A DNA stretch of 64,000 nucleotides from positions 62,001 to 126,000 of the forward strand of contig RMBW01000036.1 of assembly GCA_004009845.1 (NCBI GenBank), written 5' to 3'. Origin of the DNA: Davidsoniella eucalypti (taxonomy: Eukaryota; Ascomycota; Sordariomycetes; Microascales; Ceratocystidaceae). Of the stretch, positions 12,840 to 24,409 are shown in pieces (position 1 is the first letter of the stretch; every line of letters begins with the position of its first letter). The notes under the pieces were generated by a model. The model did not search any database, was not told where the DNA came from, and was given only the letters and a program-made list of their open reading frames with translations. The translations under genes were made by a program, and so were the position numbers.

Positions 12840-14586
12840 TCACCATATACACTTAATCAGGCCATCTATAGTATCTGCAGGAAGGTCCTTTGGACAAGGG
12901 AGATTTTTTCTTTTTAAAAAATCAGGATGCATCAATGACGTCGTAGCTGGCCAACTTGGTAATAACAATAAATCTGATATTGCGTGTCTGTTCCTGTGAC
13001 AGCGCAAGAACAAAAGATAATGAGAGAACTTGGGTGAAAATCTTGGTAGTAATCGGTCGCAACTTAAAACATTTTGGCTTGTTTCTATCTGTAATAACAG
13101 TTGAAACCCCATGTCTCATCTCATCGCCTTCCCACCGCTTAAATCGATTGGCCTACAAGTATGGGCTTGCTTTCTTTTTTATCTTGATACTGTAGTTTGT
13201 GTTATTTTCGGGGCGTTATTGCATCGGTAGTAATCACTTGTAAGAATATTCAAAACAACGAACCCTCGCTTGTGATAGCGCGTCATCACCTTTCAGGTCG
13301 CCCATATGCTGAGTTTAGTGGACGGGGAAACGCTGCACATTCCTTTCTATTTCGGTTTATATTCTTATCCTTATTTTCTAATATTCCTGCTGTTTTTGTC
13401 ACGGAACAGGCGAATCATAGCTACAAGCTGTACTGAAGTCACACGAGAGGCTGTACACGATGGGATTTGGGGGGAGCCAACAATGCCTTATAGGAAGGAC
13501 TCTACGAATAATTATAGAATACTATTTGGAGTGCCTCAAAGTGTTGGCGCCTAGTTGTTGTGTATAATTCCATTCCATTCGTATCGTATATTTATCTTTA
13601 TTCTCTTGTAATCACCGAGTTCTTGGTGAATATACGGTAGGATTTTCTTATATATACAACTCCAAATGTATGACAATTACAAAGTGTGCCATTAATCAAA
13701 TCAGAGATGCATTCGATATACAGCGTTTAGCAAAAGATAAACATCGTCGTCATAGCTGGTCAAATTATACTAAACATTGCCAGTTTTGGAGTACTGGCTA
13801 CTACATCTACACAAATAGCCATTTAGTGAAACTCGTGACCGAGCTGTTTGCCACGTCAAAGATAGTTAGTGCACTTTGGATGCTAAAAAGCTAGTTGAGC
13901 AACTCTTCATGCAATTTGATCTGCCGACTTACTGCCGTGCCATTGCCAAGCGGAACTAAGAAATGTGCAAGAAAGCGGTCAGCCATATATATGTATAAAG
14001 TTGTATACCAAGTCCAAATTTCCAAGTACATATCTGCTTTTTCATGCATAGATTGACTTTGAAGCCAAATATGTACAATGCTACTGATCTTCTGCGTTGT
14101 CCCTTTTCACTTCAGTGACCATGAACTATGCTGTGTAGGCTTTTGCCGTACCAATCAAAGCTTTTCTCTGAGTAATAGCAAGCTTAGTTAGATTTGAGTT
14201 CATCCAGACATTTCTGGCTTTTAGAGTGTGTCTATCTTCTTCTTCATATGTTGGAGAAAGATACTGGTGATCTCTTGACCGATCCCCTTTGTGTCAAGTT
14301 CAGTCTAGGGTTATGTCAATATGAGCGTGTTGGTCATTCGCACCAGTTAGCTCGTCGCGTGCGCCGTAAGCCTTATCCTTGTCCACGTTTGGAGCAAACA
14401 GGCAAGCTAGAGACTGCAGTGTACATGTTTGTAGACAGTATGCTACAAGCTACAAGCTACAAGCTACCTGGAGATGAGCTGGCTGGCTGTACCACTTCGT
14501 AAGATGAAGATGGTTCACAATATCCTTGCGGGTATACATGTATTTGATATTGTCCATGTAGACGCCGCCAACTACTGATTCTTTTT

Positions 14587-14605
14587 TGTTTTTGTTTTTG
14601 TTTAG
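14587..14605. repeat. GTTTTT short tandem repeat
   Basis: About three units of gttttt in gene-free DNA. Confidence 0.6.
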
Positions 14606-16199
14606 GCTTTCTTCTTGCGCGTTCCAGGATTGTAGGACAGCAAAAACGTAGCGTGTGAGCGGACAAGCGACCGGGCTAGAATGGCCAAACAAACAATCTG
14701 TTGTTGTAAAACCAAAGTGTGCATATAAACACGGGTTCTGGGAAAACAGAGGTACGGGCTGCAAACAACGCATGAGGTCACGAGAGGACAAAAACCAACG
14801 GCCATCTGTCCACTATGAAAACGGAAGTTCATGATGATGTGTTTTTTTGATACTTGCCAACACTGTCGACCCTGTAGATGGCGATTGCGAGGTAGGAGAA
14901 GAAGAGTGAGGAGAGAGGGAGACATGCGATTGCAAAGACCCAGCTACCGACTGATCCATGCTGCTCACGGGGCCTCAACTTGTTATGAGGCCATGTCAAT
15001 CCACATCGAGGCCTGTTATACTCAGCATCTCAGTATCGCAGCCCTGATATGACGGCTATACTAGACTGCCATTGTATGTGTACACAGGAAGCGATCTGCA
15101 CGTGAACAAGAAAACAAAACACTCGGTCAAGACTGAAGTTGCGTATTATACAGGGGCATTTAGGCAATACAATATGAGAAAAAGAAAGGAATGTATGCAT
15201 TTTAAGCTTAGAAGTATGTAGTAGTTAGCATGGCAAAAAAAGAATACACTCAAAAATGGATCTGAAATCTCACGTGACAGAGGCTTTATAGCGCCTTGCC
15301 AGTTGTCATTTTGGCCAGCGAAAAAACCAGGACAGCAGCAGAAAAAGGAATTTCGAGCGGCGGATTCAGAGGCCTCTGGCTTCGCAGCAGATAAAATGCA
15401 AAACAGACAACAGATATAAACGCGTCAGGTAGGGCGCAATCGGGATGGCGAGAAGGCAATTCGGACGAACACTCGTGAAAGCATTGGCCAAAAGCTGTAA
15501 CCATCGAGCAAGAATGTAGAGAAGAAGAGCAACGATGCCATTGGGCAGATGGCCCAAAAAGGGCAGCGTCACGATCTTCTTCGATCTTCAACTGGCACAC
15601 TCGAATTTATTCCCGTTTGGGCGGTGGTGTTCGCCAGGCCCAATTGGGGAAGAAGCCAAACGGCTGCAGGATTGCTGCGATAATTATGTATTATTTCTTT
15701 CTTCTTTTTCTTTTTCTTTCACCGGATGAGGGAAAGGTCGATGGGACACTGTTGACACGCTAGAGCAGCGCGTGACCACCTGTACTGAAGACTTGTGCCG
15801 GAAGACGCTGAAAGCCTGTACCAAGCTTGTACTAAGCCTGTACTGGGCCAGCCCAGCTCAGGTACGTTCCTGTACCCACAAATTAGCTTCTCTAGAAGGG
15901 GGCCCCTGGAAGAAAAAAAAGAAGCACCGAAGAGGAGGCCCATCTTTTTGTCGTTTTTCTTTTTTTTTCTTTTTTTCTCTCTGTACGTTGTGATGGACCC
16001 ACCCTACAAAAATTGGGGATTTGCTGGAAGGGGGGTACGCCCGGAACAGTAAAGACCCCCGCATAAGGGTGTATGGCAAGCAAGAAGGGACCACCCCCGT
16101 TTTCTGGGCGTTCGACGTGGATTGGTGGCTGTAGCACTGCAAGCTGCACTAAAAGGCTCTGAAAAGCACTAAACAAGGACCTGGACCTCTGAACCCAGA

Positions 16200-16706
16200 A
16201 ATCTTTGGGCACCGCTATTATAATGCGAACTGTGCCCACATCTCATGTCTGCGTCGAATATTCTCTCCGCTATCACCAACTTCACCATTGTTTCTACTAC
16301 ATCCCGCTCTACTCGTCTATTGCTGGTTTTCGGCCCCATTGCTCGCTCTCTGACTACTGCCGATCGTAAACCCGTCTGATACACGCCAGCTGGCTCTTCT
16401 CACCGCCTGACTCCCGTTGTTATCGTCGACCTCTTGGAACAGATATTCACTCAACTGCGATCCGAACATATACATCCTGCCACCGCCGTCCAGTGCCCAA
16501 CCCACTCTCTCGTTCCACTATTGGCGCCTCAATCTCGTCTGCTTGATAGACTTCGAGATCTCTCTCCTACTCACTCGCTGAACACACGTTCGGCACGTCT
16601 TCACTTGGTCGTCCTCGAACTCCCGGCTCTCCAAGCCTAACATTACTACCTGAAAACAACACCGACCATCCTGCTCGCCACTTGAGCAGCTCACCCTTTT
16701 GCCAAT
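16200..16706 (+). promoter_or_regulatory. Promoter and pyrimidine-rich 5' leader of the AreA-domain gene
   Basis: Base composition shifts at about 16.2 kb to a C/T-rich, G-poor strand that continues to the ATG at 16707. This is typical of fungal 5' untranslated leaders. A TATA-like ctattataatg lies near 16213. Immediately upstream (15.9-16.1 kb) are several CCCC/GGGG runs that could include stress-response (AGGGG) sites. This is inferred from composition only; no transcript start is known. Confidence 0.4.
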
Positions 16707-18532
16707 ATGGTTTATTCATTCGACACACATATCTTGACCGTTGACCCCAACGTCATTGGCAAGATCGACACTGCCAACCCCGAGAGCTTGTTCTACATAT
16801 GGGCTGGTAAGTTGATTTTTCCTCCTGCTTTTCCGACTCTTTGAAATTAGCCGTTTTTTATTGGCAGTCAGCTAACATGCGCGGAATTTTAGTTTTTGCT
16901 AGATGCGCCCCGTCCGTTGAGCAGGGTCGCCGTCTCGAGAACCTGAGCTGGCGTCTCTGGAAGAAGCGTGAGGCTATTGGTAGCCCCAACAGCACCACCA
17001 GCCTGTCGTCTACTTCCGCTCCCAAAAACATCCCCGAGACTAGTAAGATTTCTGAGCTGCCCCAGCTATCCGGCAGCGTCGACTCGGTCGAAGAAGAGGC
17101 TGTTGAGTTCACATGCTCCGAGTCCGCCATCGATATCAAGCCTCTGATCCGTAGACAAGACTCCTGTCTGCGTGATCCAAACCAGCCAGTGAAGTCTGAC
17201 GACTTTGAAAAGATGATCGTCAACATCATCACTGAGAAGAAGCCTCTCACTGCTCCTCTCCCGCACATCAACTCTACTACCTCGACGCATTTGGAGGTCC
17301 GCACCGACAAGCCCGAGATGTCTCCCGAGCCCATCTCCATGCCTGCCCCCCCTCCAACTTCATATATCCCAAACGAGTCTATCGCTCTAGCCTCGAATGA
17401 TATGCTTTTATCCCCGTCCAATAGACGGACTACTGCCCTTCGTGGCCCGTCTCCCTCTACTGGCCCCATCCCTCGTGTGAACGTGCCAGATCAGAAGCCC
17501 GGCGACTCTGCTGGTCCTGTTTCCATCTCTCGCAACACTGCTAAGAAATCTGCCATGTTTACTTGCGGTGGTTCTGCTTCTTCTAGCGAAGCTTGCCAAA
17601 GCCTGTCGGAACAAGCTAACAAGACCATCAAGCCCGCCATTAAGAAGCGCGGCATGTTTGAAATGGGAGCCTCCTCATCCGAAAGCCAAGTAAAGTCTAG
17701 CCTGGCTCCTCCCAGCATCATGCCCAAAAAGACTACCTCCTTCAGCGCCGTGGTCGACACCATCAGCAGCAGTGACAACGACAACGCTATTGCCAGTGAT
17801 TCTGAAGATGATGAGGATGATGATGAGGAGATGGACGAGAGCGCCATCGACGAGAGTGCTGTTGACGAGGGCTCAGAATGGGAAGACTCTTTCGAAGATA
17901 GCGGCAAGTCCAGCCTCGATGATCGTAACTTCTTCCAGCGTGTCGATTCCAAGGTCCACCTGCCTTCTCGCCGATCTCTCATCACTCTTATGCTCGAGAA
18001 GAACGACAAGCACAAGCCTACCAACACCATCGCGTCTCAATCGACATCTGCCTTGCATCCCCGCCTGCGTGGCCACAACGGTCCATCCAACCTAGGCATG
18101 GCCGTTGCTGCCAACGCTTCCCGCAACGCAGCAGGCAAGACCTCGGATGACTCCGACGACAGCAACATCATGATGATGAAGCGTAACGGCAGCAGCACTT
18201 CTGGCCTACGTCCTATCCGCGAAATGACGATCCCCCGTACCCAAGCACAGCCGATCAACACGGGCGCGTTATCGCCTCGTACTACGCGCAGAAATATGCT
18301 TTCCACCGAACTCACCGAGTCTCTTCGTCGTCATATGCTCTGGGAGCGTCAACAAAAGTCAAAGACTGCAAATGCTGTTCTGCAGAGACGTCATACGTCG
18401 CAAGATGTTGCTAACTTGAGACAATACCCAACGATAGCGTACATGGATAAGAAGCAGGACGATGACAAGGCGAATCTGAACCGGTATTTTACCAGAGAAG
18501 CCCAGGATGGTTACCATACCAAGGGCTGGTAA
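16707..18532 (+). CDS. AreA-type GATA_AreA (DUF1752) / DUF3295 protein
   Basis: This is a two-exon gene: 16707-16806 joined to 18532 through 16893, giving 579 aa. The intron has donor gtaagt, branch gctaac at 16871 and acceptor ttttag, and it keeps the frame. The upstream ATG is chosen because the first exon completes the domain. Residues 26-56 (PESLFYIWAVF then RRLENLSWRLW) are the DUF1752/GATA_AreA motif found near the N terminus of the nitrogen regulator AreA and of related fungal proteins. The middle is Ser/Pro-rich with two runs of Asp/Glu. The C terminus, with SRRSLITLML and an Arg/Gln-rich stretch containing RRHMLWERQQKSK, matches what I know of DUF3295, the usual partner of this domain. 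No zinc finger is present, so direct DNA binding is not supported. A nuclear regulatory role in nutrient signalling is an inference from the family. Confidence 0.85.
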
Positions 18533-20167
18533 AAAAAAATGAACCAACAAGAAAAAGAAAGTGGCTTTTGTGATGTGGATAGTCTTTGAAGCTATCTATC
18601 TAATGACTGCCCTTTTTTAAATATCTTTTTGTACTCATACATGGCTTGATGTCATTTTGAGTGTTCGATTCTTGTTCTGTTCTGCAGCTAGTATTCTAGG
18701 CCTCTTGGCCTGATGCTGTGTACTATTATTGTTCAATGTCTCTTGCTTTTCTTTCTCTCACCTAGAGCCTTTTTTATCTTTCTCGAATTCGCTGTCACGA
18801 TCCCTATGTCTCAGTCAAGATATAGCAGCATCCTCTTTTATCTTTTTCTTCTTTTTTTTCTCTTTCTTTTTCTTCCTTCTTTTTCTCTCATCCATCCTAA
18901 TGAAGTTAATGACTTTTTCTTCTTGTTTTCCCACAAATTTTGGCTTCTAATCATATGTATTGACTTTGGTCCATAACTAAGCAATACTTTAAAATGGAAT
19001 GGTTCACGGTACAGCTTCGGCTTTTATTTTTTTATCTTCTTTTCGTTGTCATATTTCATTTCAAATCTAGCCTATCTGTTTTTTATTGTTTTTGTTTTTT
19101 TATTGGTGCTGATCTATCCTTACGATAGATTGTACACACTATTATATAAAACTTGTTGAAGGGGTTGCACAAAAAAAGCCTCTGTTATTTCTTACTTGAA
19201 CTACTTGCGCCCTATAGTCTTTTGTGGTGTGTTCATGTTTCCGCGCTTTTGGAAATATCTTTTTTGAACTGTGTCTTGTTCGTGATACCAACATTCAATC
19301 GTCGTATTTATTTTTTATTGTTTATCTGTATCTGAAATTCATTCATTTTATTATTATATTACCTCTATCTGACAATTACCGTGCTCTTTATATCTTGTTA
19401 TAATATCATCATCGTGACTCTATACAATGTTACATCGTATACATAAGTAGGACCTAGGATCCTCCTGAAAGCTGCCTGTCATCTAAGACATTTAATCTTC
19501 TACTTATATGTTGATGAATACATACCATATTTTGAATCCCTTATAAGAATAATTCTATTGCAAGGAAGCTTCTTGCCTATAGCAATTTCTTAAATTTTAT
19601 GAAGTAATATGGAGTTTGCTGTTGACTTGATGAATCTCAGTCATCATAGTAACAAAAACGTTTCTATGCAGAATGTCCTGGGTTCACACTTTGTAAATAT
19701 GGTTAGAAGATTAGAGGAGAAGATTCTAATAACTATATTTATTCTAACGTACATATTATTAAGTACTTACCTATCCATTTTTCTGCTTCTATGCATGGTT
19801 TCGAGATCATAAACAAGTCAAGATGATTTAGGGGGTTTGTGATTCCAATTGACCACTATACTCCTATTTTAAAAGCCTAAATTGAGAGATTATCTTGAAG
19901 ACCAATATATAGTAGTTATATGTAAGTTATAAATAAAGTAAACTAGTAATGTTGTTGTACAGATTATGCCCTCATGATAGTGCTATTCCATGCTCTTTTT
20001 TGACTATTTCTTTGAAAGCTTATTATGTTAACCTAGTTAAAGACATGATTATTCTGTCTTGCTAAGTCCTTTGTCTATTTGTAGTGGCCACGGCCAAGCC
20101 CTCCATCAATTTCATGGTTCGGCCTTAGTTCTATCGCTATTATTGATACACAAAAACCAACCTTTGT
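18533..20167. other. Convergent intergenic region
   Basis: This separates the 3' ends of the AreA-domain gene (+) and CCT5 (-). It is T-rich, with long TTTTTCTT-like tracts at 18.75-18.95 and 19.0-19.1 kb, and is AT-rich afterwards. I see no gene. It probably holds both 3' untranslated regions and terminators. Confidence 0.7.
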
Positions 20168-22230
20168 TTAAAAGTCTTGCTCGCCTGTACCGGAAATGAT
20201 AACGTTGTTGACCTTGAGAACCATACGGCATAGCTGGGTTGCCAGCTGGAGCTGTTGCTTCTTGCCAATGAGGGGATCGATTACGAACGCATCCTTCATG
20301 TTGTTGCTGCCACGCGACATGCAGTCAACTCCTAGTCTTCCGCGCAGTTCCGGACCAGCCTTGGCCTGCTGACTCTTCACCTCGGCGAGAGTGGAGATAG
20401 GGTTGAAACCACTGTTCTCAGCCAGTGCCATGGGCACAGCGTCAAGAGCATCAGCAAAGGCGCGCATAGCATATTGCTCTAGACCGGGAGTCTTGACGGC
20501 AGCATCTTCGACGGCCAGAGAGCAAGCAATCTCAGCAGCACCACCACCGTAGACAACGCGGTTATCACGGACCAGGTTGCGTACGACGCAAAGGGCATCG
20601 TGTAGGGAACGCTTAGCCTCGTCGATGATCTAATAAAGACAGACGTTAGTAAACTTATTTGAATGTGACAAATGAGTGATCCTCGTATGAAACTCACCAT
20701 TTTGTTGCTACCACGGACGAAGATGGTGACGGCACGAGTGTTGGCGCAGTCCTCAATTACCAGCATCTTTTCACGTGTAGTACCGAAGCTCATCTCACGG
20801 ACAGTACCGGCAGTACCTAGCTTGTCAGCGTTCAGGTCCTCGAAGCGAGGCACGATCCGGCCGTTGGTGGCAATGGCAATCAGCTCGATCTCTGGGCCAC
20901 CAACCCACCGCACGGCGGGAAGCTTGTTCTGAAGAAGTAGATGGTTGGCTTCATCATCGAAACCCCATTGGCATATCGCTAGGTTGGCACCAGTGGCCTT
21001 GATCTGCTGAATCATCTCAATGAACTTCTCATGCTCGTAGGTCTGCAGCTTCTTGAACTCGTCCACTGAAGTGATATCCAGCTTGTGCTTGGTCTTGGGC
21101 TTCGGTGGCTCAAATGCACACGTCAATATGGCGATCTTGGCGTCCTTCACCTCAGAAGGCATCTGGGGATGAGAAAAGTCCTTGTCGATAATAACACCCT
21201 TCACAAGAACAGTGTCTTCAAGAGAACCACCGACCTTACCGTCGACCTTGATTAGGTCGAAATCGACATCTTTCCGCTCGAAATCAGCAACTGATAGAAC
21301 GGCATCAATGGCAATCTGGGAGAATTGGTCGTGGGACTTGGAAACAATTTTTGAGCCTAGCGAGGTCTTGGCGACCTTGAGTAGGTTGGAAGTGTCGTCC
21401 TTGGAGAATTCCATAACATCAGAAATGTGGTCTAGCTCAGCGACGGCAATGTCGCAAGCCTGGTCGTAGCCGTCAGCAATACGGATGGGGTGAATGCCCT
21501 TATCAATTAGCTCAGCGGCCTGCTCGAGCAGAGCACCGGCTAGCACAACGACACCAGTGGTACCATCACCAATCTCGTCATCTTGGGACTTGGACAGTTC
21601 CACTAGCAGCTTAGCAACGTGGTTGGACACCTCCATCTGTTGCAGGATAGTAGCACCGTCGTTAGTGACGGTAATTTCACCATCTGGTGAAATCATAATC
21701 TTATCAAGACCGCGGGGACCGAGAGATGACTTGACAATATTGGCTACGGTCCGGGCAGCCAGAATGTGTGACTTGACGGCTTCATTTCCAGAGAGGCGCT
21801 TCTTTTTGCCTTGGCTATACAATAGTGACTTTGGTTAGCATGTGATCAGGTTTTGTATTTAATGACCATTGGAGCTGGTTATCTTACTCTCTGACGACAA
21901 TGAACGGCCGGCCCTGTTCATCCTTGGTCAGGACAGCTACGAGCAAAGCAAGTTAGTTCATCGTGGCAATTGTCGAGATATTCGTGTTACATCGTGGGCT
22001 AGGTTGCAGATATAGCGGGTGCATATCGCGTTTGTAGGCGATCATGGGTCTATGGTCATACCGTTTGAGAGGTCCAGGTCTAGTCGAGATAGTTGTTAGT
22101 CATGGTTCAATGCGTGTCTTTTTTGTGTTGTTTTCAGTTGTGGCTACACCAAGAACGGCCGATGCTGCTGCTAGTTCATGAGGCTTAAAGGGGGATGGGG
22201 TAGTTTAGCTTGGGACGTACTCATGGCCAT
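20168..22230 (-). CDS. cct5: T-complex protein 1 subunit epsilon (CCT5/TRiC)
   Basis: This is a subunit of the cytosolic TRiC/CCT chaperonin, the double-ring ATPase that folds actin, tubulin and many WD-repeat proteins. There are five exons on the minus strand: 22230-22221, 22079-22062, 21936-21888, 21814-20698 and 20629-20168. They total 551 aa, the usual length. All junctions are GT-AG and in frame; the last intron has a clear actaac branch. The N terminus reads MAMNLDLSN and then [12 protein letters not shown]. Group II chaperonin signatures are visible: [10 protein letters not shown] (about residues 55-64), NDGATILQQ (77-85), the ATP-site GDGTTG (108-113), and GTGEQDF at the end. The assignment to epsilon rests on the [15 protein letters not shown] and [12 protein letters not shown] strings. 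The first three exons are very small (10, 18 and 49 nt). It is divergent from HBS1. Confidence 0.95.
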
Positions 22231-23197
22231 GGTTAACTTAAGAACAGGAGGGGTATACAAGAAGATTAACAAAGTAGTAAACAAGCGACGCAGTTGGCCA
22301 CAGCGAGATAGAAAAGAGAAAGAAAATTAGCAGGCCCCAGGCAGTTTCTGGAGTCTAGCAGATGGCTTGGCGTATATCGATCGGCCTATCTTTTTTTCGT
22401 TCGGTGTTGTGTAGTTTTTCAAGCCTGATGAGAAAAGCTCCCCGCCAAACTTTCAGACTTGGCCTAGCACGACCGTCTATCGATTTCCATTGATTGCTTT
22501 AGGGGGATGGGAGCATGTGGCGCAGCAGCCATGAGTCTCTGAGGCGTATGTGGCGCTTTCAACCCGCACTGTCCCCTCCTACTATGTATCACGGTGTCGC
22601 ACAGTGCACCGCAGTCGAGATCGCACTGCTCTCTGACAGGCAGGTTTGATGTTAGCTGCAATTTGCCCCGCGCTGAATTCTGACTGCCCCTCCAAAGTTC
22701 GAGCTCAACTATTCAATGAGCAAAGAACTTGTACCCGACAAACTTGATCCTACAGCCTTGCTCGATATCACCAACCCGCTCTAGTTTCTACTAGACTAGA
22801 GCATTTTACACCATCAGATACCAAACTTCTTGGCCTATTGTTTCTACTATCTTGGCTTCAACTAGTGCGGCTACTACAAAGTGTAGAATTATTACCTCTT
22901 CTCACTTTGCCACATTCAACGCCTAACCATTTTGCAAGTCCTATATCCTGTATTTCGTTCATTTTTGCCGGATTGGGACAATTCTGGAACTTCTAAAAGT
23001 CAATCTAGACCGTCGTCACTTATAGGACTTCCAGACTTCATATCGCCTTCTTAAACTGCTCCCTCTCCCGCATATTCCAGTTTGCTTTCTTCCTTTCCTA
23101 CATCACCGCAGACATCATCTTTTCGATAGTCTTACCCTTATCCGCTTCTTTACACTTTCCCCCACCTGCGTTCATCACTACTTCCATTCATATCACC
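22231..23197. promoter_or_regulatory. Divergent promoter region CCT5 / HBS1
   Basis: This 967-bp region separates the two start codons. The HBS1-proximal part (about 22.9-23.2 kb) is C/T-rich on the plus strand, as expected for its leader. I recognise no specific factor sites with confidence. Confidence 0.5.
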
Positions 23198-24409
23198 ATG
23201 ACTGAATACTACGATGATGAGTACGATGCCGATGATGGCTACGATTCCGCCAACAATGACGGACTCATGTACGATGAAGACGGGTTTGTCATCACTGATG
23301 GTGACGACTTGTACTATGCAGTACGTGAAGAACTTGGCGATCGCTCTGATGAGGTTTCAGATGATCTGATCACCAAGGCTCTCAATGTTGCTGATCGTAA
23401 AGTCGCAGTTGCCGTTGAATACATCTTCCGCCAGCATATCGACCGCGAGCGTCTTGAAAAGTCTTGTGCCTCGATCATTGAAATCCTTGGCGAGCAAGCC
23501 AAATGGGTCACTCGAAAGGCAATCAAAGATTCTCTTTACTACAACTATTATGATGAGAGCAAGACTTTTGACTTTATCTCTCGTATCGCTAAGACAAATC
23601 AGAACAAGGGAGAAGCTGAAGGTAAGCATTTTCTAGCTCCTGCTATACCACTGGATATGCGAGGAAGGTCGAGCACGGGGCACATCACATTAGGTAGACA
23701 TCCTGAACTAGCCACAAGTGTCGCTAGTTCCAAGGCTATATATTTCAAGGCTTTCTTTGGCGACATGCCATGGTTTTCTATTCCCCAATCACGACAGTCA
23801 CTATTTATTCCTCCGCGTCCAATCGTGCCTTCTGGGCTATTGGGCGGTTCTTCCAAGCTCGCTGCCTTGGCTGCTCGTCGCAAGAAGCTCGGCACTGCAG
23901 AACAGTCACTCGACAAACCAGCTGTAACCAGCGGCATTTCTACTGCAGCTTCCATCAGCGAATGTCTAGCTCGTGCAACAATTGGTCACTCGGATCTACC
24001 ACCATCTCTCGAGTCAAGGCCAGATAGCACAAAGCGAGTAGGCCAAAATGATGGACATCAACCTGCTCCCAAACGACAATATGTTTCGTTGAGACAAGCA
24101 GAAGCAAATATCGCCATCAGCAACGAGACCATCACTGAGCCCCCACGAAACACTACTCCCATTGTGCCTGAAGAAAACCCAGAAATCTCCTCTGCGCATG
24201 TAGTCGATGCCCCGTCGATGCCATGCTCTGGATTTGCTCAGGCCTTATTTGCGCACCCGGCTAGCCAGAATCCAGTCCTACCCGAAAAATACCCTTTACC
24301 GTATATGGCATCTCCAGACTTTGTTGCAGATATATTTCTCAAGCCCAGCCCAGATGACATAGTTATTGCAGCTCAATCTCAAGGTTTGCTGAGAGGAGAC
24401 CGACAATAA
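23198..24409 (+). CDS. Predicted Ski7-like isoform of the HBS1 gene
   Basis: From the HBS1 start, the frame stays open past the exon-1 donor to a TAA at 24407-24409, giving 403 aa without the GTPase. A 72-nt intron (23622-23693, donor gtaagc, acceptor cattag) is also possible and would leave 379 aa. The extra part contains FFGDMPWFSIPQSRQ, a basic SKLAALAARRKK stretch (K220-K230) and, just before the end, KPSPDDIVIAAQSQ (PSPDD at 383-387 of the 403-aa form). This resembles the short Ski7-type motif that links the cytoplasmic exosome and the Ski complex. Known biology: many fungi make both Hbs1 and Ski7 from one alternatively spliced gene. Keeping the 54-nt intron at 24384-24437 brings the stop into use. 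The exact mode of splicing here is inferred. Confidence 0.6.
   Translation: MTEYYDDEYDADDGYDSANNDGLMYDEDGFVITDGDDLYYAVREELGDRSDEVSDDLITKALNVADRKVAVAVEYIFRQHIDRERLEKSCASIIEILGEQAKWVTRKAIKDSLYYNYYDESKTFDFISRIAKTNQNKGEAEGKHFLAPAIPLDMRGRSSTGHITLGRHPELATSVASSKAIYFKAFFGDMPWFSIPQSRQSLFIPPRPIVPSGLLGGSSKLAALAARRKKLGTAEQSLDKPAVTSGISTAASISECLARATIGHSDLPPSLESRPDSTKRVGQNDGHQPAPKRQYVSLRQAEANIAISNETITEPPRNTTPIVPEENPEISSAHVVDAPSMPCSGFAQALFAHPASQNPVLPEKYPLPYMASPDFVADIFLKPSPDDIVIAAQSQGLLRGDRQ

Larger units (their letters stand above)
1..16200. other. Gene-poor AT-leaning spacer
   Basis: I see no convincing gene here. The open frames are short, biased to Phe/Leu/Ser/Tyr or to low-complexity tracts, lack recognisable domains, and do not join through plausible introns. 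The longest (1995-2657 +, 7789-8373 +) look like chance frames. The stretch contains homopolymers, two copies of a short retroposon-like sequence (244-300, 10844-10893), an LTR-like fragment (9541-9642), a 13-bp tandem array (12438-12502) and one copy of a 60-bp dispersed repeat (12780-12839). A somewhat GC-richer patch around 2200-2800 and 14.3-15.7 kb might be non-coding RNA or decayed sequence, but nothing supports a specific call. Confidence 0.7.

Noticed and set aside
16858..17469. 203-codon frame antisense to the AreA-domain gene (also 17491-18030 -)
   Set aside because: Shadow of the coding strand, which carries the recognisable domains.
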